Shown: in pieces, positions 32,516 through 40,705 of the stretch
Position numbering within the stretch: the first letter of the stretch is position 1
Layout of the letters: every line of letters begins with the position of its first letter
From: Thalassobaculum sp965228445
GTDB lineage: Bacteria > Pseudomonadota > Alphaproteobacteria > Thalassobaculales > Thalassobaculaceae
Length of the DNA stretch: 64,000 nt
Assembly (NCBI GenBank): GCA_965228445.1
Contig: OZ245813.1
Coordinates: forward strand, 3,100,001-3,164,000
Direction of reading: 5' to 3'
Notes under the pieces: generated by a model
Databases searched by the model: none
Told to the model about the DNA's origin: nothing
What the model saw: the letters and a program-made list of their open reading frames with translations, nothing else
Program-made: the position numbers and the translations under genes

Positions 32516-34192
32516 TTACAGCCGGTTACACGCGCTCACCACCGCCTTGATCGGCGCCAGGGTGATGTCGGTGTCGATGCCCACGCCGAAGATGCTGGTG
32601 CCGCTCTCGTCCGGCACCTTCAGCTCGATATAGGCGGCGGCCTCGGCGTCGGAGCCGACCGAGCGGGTGTGCTCGGCATAGTCCTTGAGCTTGAACTTCA
32701 GCCCGAACTCCTTGCGCATCATGTGCGAGAAGGCGTTCACCGGGCCGTTGCCCTGGCCGGTGACGGTCTTTTCGACCCCGTTGTCGGTGACCACGGCATT
32801 GACCTCGACGACCTGGTTGGACCCCGGCACGCGGCGGGACTCGAAGCTGATCAGGTTGAACCGGCCCTCCGGCTGGGTGACGTATTCCTTCTCGAAGGCG
32901 TTCCAGATCTCCTGGCTGGAGATCTCCTGGCTGCTGGCGTCGGTCAGCCGCTGGATGACCTGGCTGAACTGGGCCTGCCATTCCTTGGGAAGCCGGATGT
33001 GGTGGTCGTTCTCCAGCACATAGGCGATGCCGCCCTTGCCGGACTGCGAGTTGACCCGGATCACCGCCTCGTAATCGCGGCCGATGTCGTGCGGGTCGAT
33101 CGGCAGGTAGGGCACCTCCCACATGCCGCTGTTCGCCGCCTTGATCGCCTTCATGCCCTTGTTGATGGCGTCCTGGTGCGAGCCGGAGAAGGCCGTGTGC
33201 ACCAACTCGCCGGCATAGGGATGGCGCGGGTGGATCGGCAGCTGGTTGCAGTATTCCGCCGTCTCCATCAGGCCGTTGATGTCGGAGAAATCCAGCTTCG
33301 GATCGACGCCCTGGGTGAACAGGTTCAGGCCCAGGGTGACGATGTCCACGTTGCCGGTGCGCTCGCCGTTGCCGAACAGGGTGCCTTCGACCCGGTCGGC
33401 ACCGGCCATCACCGCCAGCTCGGCCGCCGCCACGCCGGTGCCCCGGTCGTTATGCGGGTGGACCGACAGGCAGATCCGGTCGCGCCGGGTGAAGTTGCGA
33501 TGCATCCACTCGATCTGGTCGGCGTAGATGTTCGGCGTGGACATCTCCACGGTGGAGGGCAAATTGAGAATGATCTGGTTGTCGACGGCCGGCGCCCAGA
33601 TATCCATGACCGCCTCGCAGACCTCCAGGGCGTAGTCCAGCTCGGTGCCGGTGAAGCTCTCCGGCGAGTACTGGAGCTGCACGTTCTGGCCCTTCAGCAT
33701 GTCCAGCCGGTCGCGCACCATGACCGCGCCGTCGGTGGCGATCTTCTTCACCCCGGCCTGGTCCTCCTGGAACACCACCCGGCGCTGCAGCTCGGAGGTG
33801 GAGTTGTACAGGTGGATGATCACGTTCTTCGCGCCGACCACACTCTCGAAGGTGCGCTGGACCAGATGCTCGCGCGCCTGGGTCAGCACCTGGATGGTCA
33901 CGTCATCGGGGATCAGGTTCTCCTCGATGAGCTGGCGCACGAAGTTGAAGTCGGTGTCGGAGGCCGAGGGGAAGCCCACCTCGATCTGCTTGAAGCCCAT
34001 CTTCACCAGGGCGTCCCACATGCGGCGCTTGCGGGCGCCGTCCATCGGATCGACCAGGGCCTGGTTGCCATCGCGCAGGTCGACCGAGCACCAGATCGGT
34101 GCGGTGTCGATCACCTTGTCCGGCCAGGTCCGCTTCGGCAGATCGACCTGGGCGTAGGCGCGGTACTTCTGGATCGGCATTCGGTTCAACAT
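32516..34192 (-). CDS. leuA: 2-isopropylmalate synthase
   Basis: The 558-residue protein is the long LeuA type. A TIM-barrel catalytic domain includes SVDLRDGNQAL, VHPHNDRGTGVA and GTLFGNGERTGNVD, and a C-terminal LeuA regulatory domain (about 430-555) ends VSACNRL. It condenses 2-oxoisovalerate with acetyl-CoA in the first committed leucine step; the C-terminal domain normally gives leucine feedback inhibition. AGGAGG precedes the ATG at 34192. It stands alone, without other leu genes, followed by its own terminator. I found no convincing leucine leader peptide upstream. Confidence 0.95.
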   Translation of the reverse strand: MLNRMPIQKYRAYAQVDLPKRTWPDKVIDTAPIWCSVDLRDGNQALVDPMDGARKRRMWDALVKMGFKQIEVGFPSASDTDFNFVRQLIEENLIPDDVTIQVLTQAREHLVQRTFESVVGAKNVIIHLYNSTSELQRRVVFQEDQAGVKKIATDGAVMVRDRLDMLKGQNVQLQYSPESFTGTELDYALEVCEAVMDIWAPAVDNQIILNLPSTVEMSTPNIYADQIEWMHRNFTRRDRICLSVHPHNDRGTGVAAAELAVMAGADRVEGTLFGNGERTGNVDIVTLGLNLFTQGVDPKLDFSDINGLMETAEYCNQLPIHPRHPYAGELVHTAFSGSHQDAINKGMKAIKAANSGMWEVPYLPIDPHDIGRDYEAVIRVNSQSGKGGIAYVLENDHHIRLPKEWQAQFSQVIQRLTDASSQEISSQEIWNAFEKEYVTQPEGRFNLISFESRRVPGSNQVVEVNAVVTDNGVEKTVTGQGNGPVNAFSHMMRKEFGLKFKLKDYAEHTRSVGSDAEAAAYIELKVPDESGTSIFGVGIDTDITLAPIKAVVSACNRL

Positions 34193-34570
34193 CGTCTTTC
34201 CTCCTGGGGCGCGCCGCCGGTCCGGTCCGTCGCTGGGACACGGGTTTCGCGGGCGGGCGCCGAACTATCGTCGCTCTCGTCTTGTGCTGGAATGTGTCGC
34301 CGCCACGCCACAGGCGGAATAAATTTCGAACGCAGCTCGAGCGTACGGAATTTTCGCAACCTGTCGGGGGTCAGTGCCGATCATCGGTCGGCCTCAATGG
34401 AACCTTGGGGTGGACGCGTGGGGGCGAACGAATCTGTCCCGGTCTCTCCTAGAGAGCCGGGCAAATAAGTCGCAGGCCGAGCGTCACGGTTCCGAACATC
34501 ATGCCGGCAGTTGAGCCACAAGCGCGTCTGACGGTCAAGTCCGGACTGGCGCATCACGTCGCAGCAACGT
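34193..34570. other. 378-base intergenic region between divergent leuA and LpxR-type genes
   Basis: No gene is supported here. It has an AT-richer patch around 34318-34355 that could hold the leuA promoter. A GC-rich imperfect hairpin lies at about 34438-34461 (CCCGGTCTCT/AGAGAGCCGGG) with no T-run on either side, so it is not a standard terminator. Short open frames on both strands here have no ribosome site or family resemblance. Confidence 0.6.
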
Positions 34571-35611
34571 ATGAGTCGGTCCATGCGCAAGATTCTCTAC
34601 ACCCTGCTTCTCACCCTTCCCGCCATACCGGCCGTCGCGGACGAGAAGCCGAAGGAAGAGGTCGATCCCGATGAGTCGGTTCTCAGCTTCACGCTGGAGA
34701 ACGACCTGCCTGCCAATACCGACCAGTACTACACGAACGGATTCCGCTTCACCTGGACCAGCGAGGTGAACAACGTCCCCTACGTGGTGCGCAGCGGCTC
34801 CGAACCGCTGCTCGGCACCGGCGAGAAGACGCGCTGGCAGGCGACCTTCGGCCAGAACATGTACACGCCGCAGGACATCAAGCTGAAGAATCCGCCGGCC
34901 GACGACCAGCCCTATGCCGCCTGGCTGTACGGCTCGGTGGGCGTGATCAACGACGAGCCGTACGAGCAGGACAGCCGGTTCTCGCGGGTGCAGACCTCCG
35001 CGCTGCTGTCCCTCGGCGTCGTCGGGCCGCTCGCCATGGGCGAAGAGGTGCAGGATTTCGTCCACGACCTGATCGGCTCGCCCGACCCGCAGGGCTGGGA
35101 CAATCAGCTCAACAACGAGCCCGCCGTGCTGCTGATGATGCAGCGGCGCTGGGTGTTCGGCGCGCCGCTGGCGAGCTACGGCGGCTTGCGGGTCGACGCC
35201 GCGCCGCACACGACGGTGGCCCTGGGCAACGTGTTCACCCACGGCGCCGCCGGCATCACCTTCCGCCTCGGCGACCCGCCGGAGGGCGATTACGGCCCGC
35301 CGCGCATCCAGCCGGCGAGCCCGGGTTCGGACTTCTTCGGCGAGGTGGTCGGCGGCGACCAGCTCGGCTGGTACGTCTTCGCCGGTGCCGAGGGGCGGGC
35401 GGTCGGCCGGAACATCTTCCTGGACGGCAACACGTTCGAGGACTCCCCCAGCGTCGACAAGAACATCTTCGTCGGCGAGCTGTCGGCCGGTGCGGTGCTG
35501 ACCTATGACGATTTCCGCATCGCCTACACCCATGTGATCCGCAGCCCGGAATTCGAGGGCCAGGGCGGCCCCAGCGTGTTCGGCGGCATCACGGTCGGCT
35601 GGCGGTTCTGA
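34571..35611 (+). CDS. LpxR-family lipid A 3'-O-deacylase-like outer membrane protein
   Basis: The 346-residue precursor has a signal peptide (RKILYTLLLTLPAIPAVA) and then alternating beta-barrel strands ending in aromatic Phe (GGITVGWRF), the outer-membrane insertion signal. FTLENDLPANTDQYYTNGFRFTW matches the LpxR/DUF2219 active-site region with conserved Asn-Asp and Thr. LpxR removes the 3' acyl chains of lipid A, altering surface charge and immune recognition. ATG 34571 or ATG 34583 could be the start; both give a valid signal peptide and neither has a strong ribosome site. Confidence 0.83.
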   Translation: MSRSMRKILYTLLLTLPAIPAVADEKPKEEVDPDESVLSFTLENDLPANTDQYYTNGFRFTWTSEVNNVPYVVRSGSEPLLGTGEKTRWQATFGQNMYTPQDIKLKNPPADDQPYAAWLYGSVGVINDEPYEQDSRFSRVQTSALLSLGVVGPLAMGEEVQDFVHDLIGSPDPQGWDNQLNNEPAVLLMMQRRWVFGAPLASYGGLRVDAAPHTTVALGNVFTHGAAGITFRLGDPPEGDYGPPRIQPASPGSDFFGEVVGGDQLGWYVFAGAEGRAVGRNIFLDGNTFEDSPSVDKNIFVGELSAGAVLTYDDFRIAYTHVIRSPEFEGQGGPSVFGGITVGWRF

Positions 35612-35640
35612 GGAGGGGCTCCGCTCCTCGCTCCTCATTC

Positions 35641-35752
35641 GTCTTCCCGGCCTTGCGCCGGGACCCAGGGGTAAGCTGCTGGAACGGCTGGGCGCGAATC
35701 TCCATCGCCTCAGCGCCATCTGCTCTGGATCCCGGCGCAAGGCCGGAAAGAC
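35641..35752. repeat. palindromic intergenic repeat, family B copy 2
   Basis: About 112 bases between the convergent LpxR-type and AraC genes. Left end GTCTTCCCGGCCTTGCGCC then GGGACCCAGG; right end GGATCCCGGCGCAAGGCC then GGAAAGAC, reverse complements of each other apart from a few changes. The middle differs from the other family B copies, so only the ends are conserved. Confidence 0.85.
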
Positions 35753-35763
35753 AGGGAAGGGAG

Positions 35764-36567
35764 TTAGCTTCCCGCCAGCCGCTGGAACTGGCCCGGCGTG
35801 ACCTGGAATGCCTTGTGGAACGCCGCCACGAAGGCGCTCGAGGTCGCATAGCCCGCCTCGAAAGCCACGTCGGTCACCCGTTCGCCGGTGAGCAGCTTCT
35901 CCGCCGCCGCCGTCAGCGCCAGGTAGCGGCGCCAGTCGCGGTAGTTCAGCCCGGTCTCGGCCTGCACCCGGCGGCGCAGGGTGCGCGGGCTGACGGCGAG
36001 GATGTCGCCCCATTCCTCCAGCGAGCGCTCGTCCGACGGATCGGCCGAGACCGCGTCGGCGATCCGGGCCACCGCCGGATCGCTCGGCCGGGGCAGGCGC
36101 ACGCTCACCCCCGGGGCCGGCCGCACCAGCGCCAGGGCTGCACCGGCCACCGTGGTCCAGGCCCGGTCCAGCCGCTCCCGGTCGTAGGTCTCCGCCAGCC
36201 AGGTCACCATGTCGGCGAGCGGCGTGCCCTGCTCCACCGCGCTCGGCCGGTCGGGCAACGCGCCCGCCCCGTCGTCCCGTACGAACAGGCTGCGCATGGA
36301 GCGCTCCTCCGGCGCCAGGGAGCGGTGCGGCGTGCCGGCCGGCAGCCAGAGCACGCTGCCCCGCGGCACCAGCCAGACCCGCTGCGGCGTCTCCACCCGC
36401 ATCACCCGGGCGAGGGTCAGGGCGAGCTGGCCCCGGTCATGGGTGTGCCACGGCACGCTGGCACCCGGCGCGAAGGACGCGGCATGGCCGATCACCGGCG
36501 TGTCGGTCTCCTCGTGACCGCTCACCGGATCCTTGCTGATCCCCCTGTCCTGTCCGCTCGGCGACAT
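35764..36567 (-). CDS. AraC-family transcriptional regulator (NimR-like)
   Basis: The 267-residue protein has a cupin sensor (SVPWHTHDRGQLALTL, VLWLPAGTPHRSLA) and a C-terminal AraC DNA-binding domain (about 165-262) with LAVSPRTLRRRVQAETGL and EAGYATSSAFVAAFHKAFQVTP. The layout matches short YdeC/NimR-type regulators, which usually control an adjacent exporter. Here no exporter is adjacent: the neighbour beyond its promoter is the FAD/Fe-S dehydrogenase gene, starting 96 bases away in the opposite direction. Ligand and target unknown. Confidence 0.87.
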   Translation of the reverse strand: MSPSGQDRGISKDPVSGHEETDTPVIGHAASFAPGASVPWHTHDRGQLALTLARVMRVETPQRVWLVPRGSVLWLPAGTPHRSLAPEERSMRSLFVRDDGAGALPDRPSAVEQGTPLADMVTWLAETYDRERLDRAWTTVAGAALALVRPAPGVSVRLPRPSDPAVARIADAVSADPSDERSLEEWGDILAVSPRTLRRRVQAETGLNYRDWRRYLALTAAAEKLLTGERVTDVAFEAGYATSSAFVAAFHKAFQVTPGQFQRLAGS

Positions 36568-36663
36568 CCGTTGTCCGCTCGCTTGGTATCCGTCGTCCTA
36601 TCCTGGCGCTAGATTAGCATGTGAGGAAACGCAAACGGGGCGATACCCCGCAAAGGTGAGACG

Positions 36664-39621
36664 ATGGCGGATGCTGCGGCGCGGATCGGCGATTCCGCCC
36701 TGGCCGAACGGCTGGGGCGCGAGATCGAGGGCGAGGTGAAATTCGACGCCTTCACCCGCGGGCGCTACGCCACCGACGCCTCGATCTATCAGGTCGAGCC
36801 GATCGGCGTGGTCATCCCGAAGACCGAGAACGACCTGCGCGCCGCCGTCCATATCGCCGAGATGGAGGGCATCCCCCTGCTGCCGCGCGGCGGCGGCACC
36901 TCGCAATGCGGCCAGACGGTCAACACCGCGCTGGTGCTCGACTGCACCAAGTACCTGCGCGAGATTGTGGACTACGACGAGGAGACCCAGGAGGTCACCG
37001 TCCAGCCGGGCATCGTGCTCGACCATCTGAACGCCTGGCTGAAGCCGAAGGGGCGGATCTATCCGGTCGACATCTCCACCTCGTCGCGGGCCACGATCGG
37101 CGGCATGGCGGCCAACAATTCCTGCGGTGGCCGCTCGATCCATTACGGCATCATGGTCGACAACGTCGCCGCCATCGACGCCATCCTGATGGACGGCACC
37201 GAGGCGCGGTTCGACCGGGTGCCGGGCAATCTGGGCGAGCTGTCCGGCCCGGCGCGCTACCGAGACCTGGTGCAGCAGATCCGCGCCATCGCCGAGCGCG
37301 AGCAGGGCGAGATCGACGCCAACATCCCCAAGCTGATGCGCAAGGTCGGCGGCTACAATTTGGACCGGGTGGTGGCCCGCGACGCGGCGGGCGGCCACAA
37401 CATGGCCTCGCTGCTGGTCGGATCCGAGGGCACGCTGGCCCTGTCCCGGCGCCTCAAGTTGAAGACCCATGCGATCCCGAAGCACCGGGTGGTCGGCGTG
37501 TGCCACTTCCCGACCTTCCATGCGGCCATGGAGAACACCCAGCACCTGGTGACGCTGAAGCCGTTCGGGGTCGAGCTGATCGACCGCACCATGATCGAGC
37601 TGGCCCGCGAGATCCCGATGTTCCAGGCCGCCATGCGCGAGTTCGTGCAGGGCGAACCGGACGCGCTGCTGCTGGTCGAGTTCGCCGGCGACGAGAAGGC
37701 GCCGCTGCTGGCCAAGTTGGCCGACCTGGAGATCATGATGGCCGATCTCGGCTTCCCCGGCGCGGTGGTGCGGGCCGAGGATCCGGGGCTGCAGGCGCGG
37801 ATCACCGAGGTGCGCCAGTCCGGCCTGAACATCATGATGTCGATGAAGACCGACGGAAAGCCGGTCTCCTTCATCGAGGATTGCGCGGTGCCGCTGGAGC
37901 ATCTGGCGGATTACACCTCGCGGCTCACCGACGTGTTCACCAAACACGGCACCAAGGGCACCTGGTACGCCCATGCCTCGGTCGGGACCCTGCATGTGCG
38001 GCCGATCCTGAACATGAAGGACGGCGGCGACGTGAAGAAGATGCGCGCCATCGCCGAAGAGGCGTTCGAGATGGTGCGCCAGTACAAGGGCTCCCATTCC
38101 GGCGAGCACGGGGACGGCATCGTGCGCTCCGAGTTCCACCGCTCCATGTTCGGCGACCGGGTGGTCGACGCCTTCGCCGAGGTGAAGCAGGCCTTCGATC
38201 CCAAGGGGTTGATGAATCCCGGCCGTATCGTCGATCCGCCGAAGATGGACGACCGCTCCCTGTTCCGGTTCAAGCCGGGCTACACGGCGGTGAACCCGGA
38301 CACCCGCTTCGACTGGTCGGCCTGGGGCGGGCTCTCGGGTGCTGTGGAGATGTGCAACAACAATGGTGCGTGCCGGAAGCGCGACCCGGGCGTGATGTGC
38401 CCGAGCTTCCGCGCCACCGGCGACGAACAGCATCTGGTGCGTGGCCGAGCCAATACCCTGCGCCTCGCCCTGTCCGGCCAGCTCGGCCCGGAGGCGCTGA
38501 GCGATCCCGCCCTGAAGGAGACGCTCGACCTCTGCGTCGGCTGCAAGGGCTGCAAGCGGGAATGCCCGACCGGCGTCGACATGGCGAAGATGAAGACCGA
38601 GGTGCTGGGCCAGTACGTCAAGCGCCACGGCCTGTCGGCCAAGGACCGGCTGATCGCGGAAATGCCGCGCTATGCCGAGGCGGCGAGCCGGTTCTCCTAC
38701 CTCGCCAACCTGCGCGACGCGGTGCCGGGCGCCGCCTGGCTCAGCGAGAAGGTCTTCGGCTTCGCCCGGGAACGCACCCTGCCGCACTGGACCTCCACCC
38801 CGTTCCGAGGCTCGGAAGTGGCCGAGCGCCCGGCGGATGACGGCCGCGAGGTCGTGCTCTTCGCCGACACGTTCAACACCTATTTCGAGCCGGAGAACCT
38901 GCGCGCCGCCGTCGCGGTGCTGGAGGCGGCGGACTACACCATCCACGTCATCGACCCGGTTCCGGCGGGCGGGCGGCACCTATGCTGCGGGCGCACCTAC
39001 CTCGCCTCGGGTCTGATCGAGAAGGCGGAAGGAGAGATGGCCCGCCTGGCCGACGCCTTCTCGCCCTTCGCCGAGCGCGGCGTGCCGATCGTCGGCCTGG
39101 AGCCGTCCTGTCTGTTCACCCTGAAGGACGAACTGCCCTCACTGCTGCGCGAGCGGGCCGGCAAGGTGCCGGAGATGGCCATGCTGTTCGAGGAGTTCAT
39201 CGCCCGCGAGGCCTCGGCCGGGCGGCTCGACGGGCTGACGCTCAAGCCGATCGGGGCCAGGGCGATGGTCCACGGCCATTGCCACCAGAAGGCCTTCGCC
39301 GCCATGGGGCCGGTGCAGGCCGCGCTGAAGCTGATCCCCGGCCTCGACGTCTCGGTCATCGAGTCGAGCTGCTGCGGCATGGCCGGCGCCTTCGGCTACG
39401 AGAAGGACCACATCGAAGTGTCGATGAAGATGGCCGAACTCAGCCTGCTGCCGGCGGTCCGGGCGGCCGATCCGGACACCATCCTCGTCGCCGACGGCAC
39501 CTCGTGCCGCCACCAGATCCACGACGGCGCAGGGCGAGAGGCGGTGCATGTCGCCCGAGTTTTGGCGCGGGCGTTGCCAAATGTTGCGGGGTGGGAGGGA
39601 TCAAATGGTCACCTGGATTGA
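36664..39621 (+). CDS. FAD-linked oxidase / Fe-S dehydrogenase (YdiJ-type 2-hydroxyacid dehydrogenase)
   Basis: The 985-residue protein fuses four parts. There is an FAD-binding PCMH domain (LLPRGGGTSQCGQTV, STSSRATIGGMAANNSCGG), an FAD oxidase C domain (HSGEHGDGIVRSEFH), an Fe-S region with CNNNGACRK and CVGCKGCKRECP, and CCG-type domains (LCCGRTYLASG, SSCCGMAGAFGYE). It resembles YdiJ and D-lactate/glycolate dehydrogenases that oxidise 2-hydroxyacids and pass electrons to quinone. The aminotransferase that originally seems to follow it acts on glyoxylate, which would fit glycolate oxidation. Its last 17 bases overlap the start of the AT-rich RelA/SpoT-domain gene. Confidence 0.88.
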   Translation: MADAAARIGDSALAERLGREIEGEVKFDAFTRGRYATDASIYQVEPIGVVIPKTENDLRAAVHIAEMEGIPLLPRGGGTSQCGQTVNTALVLDCTKYLREIVDYDEETQEVTVQPGIVLDHLNAWLKPKGRIYPVDISTSSRATIGGMAANNSCGGRSIHYGIMVDNVAAIDAILMDGTEARFDRVPGNLGELSGPARYRDLVQQIRAIAEREQGEIDANIPKLMRKVGGYNLDRVVARDAAGGHNMASLLVGSEGTLALSRRLKLKTHAIPKHRVVGVCHFPTFHAAMENTQHLVTLKPFGVELIDRTMIELAREIPMFQAAMREFVQGEPDALLLVEFAGDEKAPLLAKLADLEIMMADLGFPGAVVRAEDPGLQARITEVRQSGLNIMMSMKTDGKPVSFIEDCAVPLEHLADYTSRLTDVFTKHGTKGTWYAHASVGTLHVRPILNMKDGGDVKKMRAIAEEAFEMVRQYKGSHSGEHGDGIVRSEFHRSMFGDRVVDAFAEVKQAFDPKGLMNPGRIVDPPKMDDRSLFRFKPGYTAVNPDTRFDWSAWGGLSGAVEMCNNNGACRKRDPGVMCPSFRATGDEQHLVRGRANTLRLALSGQLGPEALSDPALKETLDLCVGCKGCKRECPTGVDMAKMKTEVLGQYVKRHGLSAKDRLIAEMPRYAEAASRFSYLANLRDAVPGAAWLSEKVFGFARERTLPHWTSTPFRGSEVAERPADDGREVVLFADTFNTYFEPENLRAAVAVLEAADYTIHVIDPVPAGGRHLCCGRTYLASGLIEKAEGEMARLADAFSPFAERGVPIVGLEPSCLFTLKDELPSLLRERAGKVPEMAMLFEEFIAREASAGRLDGLTLKPIGARAMVHGHCHQKAFAAMGPVQAALKLIPGLDVSVIESSCCGMAGAFGYEKDHIEVSMKMAELSLLPAVRAADPDTILVADGTSCRHQIHDGAGREAVHVARVLARALPNVAGWEGSNGHLD

Positions 39622-40690
39622 GCCAAAGTACTCTCGAAATAGAATCAACACGGCAGGGGACAGAATCAGAAAAGATCAATCTGAGGAAGAAGACCTGTTG
39701 GTTATGGAAAATTGGAGAGCTTCTCATGCATATATATTGAATACATTTCAGTTTAACCTTAGAAATAAACCGAAGGATTTTGATGTTACAATTGCGCAAA
39801 GATTAAAGCGCAAGAACACGGTTTTTGATAAACTAAAAAGAAACCCAGGTATGAAACTTGCGAGGATGCATGATGTCGCGGGATGTCGGTTGATTTTCAA
39901 GAGTGAAGAGGCTATTAATAATTTTCGGCGTGTTTTTCATGAATCAAGATTTCACCATGTTCTCCGAAATGGTGAAAATGATCGGTATAATTATATAGAG
40001 AATCCCAAATCAAGTGGGTATCGCGGGGTACATGATGTTTTTGAGTACAAGGTTTCTTCTGAACGAGGGCAAATTTGGAATGGATTATTAGTAGAAATAC
40101 AATATAGGACGGTATATCAGCATGCATGGGCCACGGCAGTCGAAGTGGCAGATTTGATCACGACGCGCCGAATAAAGTTTAGTGAAGCTGATGCTGATCA
40201 CGCCGATTTTTTCATTCTTTCGAGTGAAATCATAGCGAGGGTGTTTGAGCGAAGAAATTCTTGCGCTCCAGAATTATCAAATCTTGAGTTAGTTGCAAGA
40301 TTCCAATCAATAAATAAAAAGTTGGGTCTATTAGAGTTATTTCGTAGGTTGAAGCAATCGAGAGATACTACACGATTTACAAAAAATATGGTCCTGATAA
40401 TTCGAGATCGATTCTACGACGAAGAAGTCGATGACATTGAAGAAGATATTCTAAAAATCGAAGCGTTCGATAGTGTAAATCGAGCGATTGAGAGATACGA
40501 AGAATTGGAAAGAGAATATAAGGATGAAGCTGATATCGTTCTGGTGCGGGCGGATGCCCCTGAAAACATTAGAGAAGCATTTAAAAACTACTTTTCAGAT
40601 GCAAATGAGTTCGTTAACTACATAGATGAAGGGTTGAAGAGTCTAACCAATAGCGTCTTGCTGTCCGAATTTTTTTGATATTCGAACCCT
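39600..40690. other. AT-rich island 2 (single inserted gene)
   Basis: Composition falls abruptly at the end of the FAD/Fe-S dehydrogenase gene and recovers at the ribosome site of the aminotransferase gene. The segment is almost exactly one gene long and fits between two genes that would otherwise be adjacent and functionally related. No insertion sequence, integrase or target duplication is visible. Recent acquisition is inferred from base and codon use. Confidence 0.75.
39605..40678 (+). CDS. stand-alone RelA/SpoT-domain protein (small alarmone synthetase-like)
   Basis: The 357-residue protein carries a complete-looking (p)ppGpp synthetase domain: MENWRASHAYILNTFQ near residue 34, RLKRKNTVFDKLKR (ATP site), MHDVAGCRLIF with the metal Asp, PKSSGYRGVHDVFEY (acceptor nucleotide loop) and LLVEIQYRTVYQHAWATAVEV with the catalytic Glu. 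No HD hydrolase, TGS or ACT domain is present. About 150 helical, acidic residues follow. Proteins of this stand-alone type include toxic alarmone synthetases of toxin-antitoxin and anti-phage systems; that role is inferred here. GGGAGGG precedes ATG 39605. No antitoxin gene is visible beside it. Codon use is strongly AT-rich. Confidence 0.85.
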   Translation: MVTWIEPKYSRNRINTAGDRIRKDQSEEEDLLVMENWRASHAYILNTFQFNLRNKPKDFDVTIAQRLKRKNTVFDKLKRNPGMKLARMHDVAGCRLIFKSEEAINNFRRVFHESRFHHVLRNGENDRYNYIENPKSSGYRGVHDVFEYKVSSERGQIWNGLLVEIQYRTVYQHAWATAVEVADLITTRRIKFSEADADHADFFILSSEIIARVFERRNSCAPELSNLELVARFQSINKKLGLLELFRRLKQSRDTTRFTKNMVLIIRDRFYDEEVDDIEEDILKIEAFDSVNRAIERYEELEREYKDEADIVLVRADAPENIREAFKNYFSDANEFVNYIDEGLKSLTNSVLLSEFF

Positions 40691-40705
40691 TAGGAGGAAC
40701 ACCCC

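Noticed and set aside
34193..34570. Leucine attenuator leader upstream of leuA
   Set aside because: I found no short frame with clustered leucine codons, and no terminator hairpin with a T-run on the minus strand between there and the leuA start.
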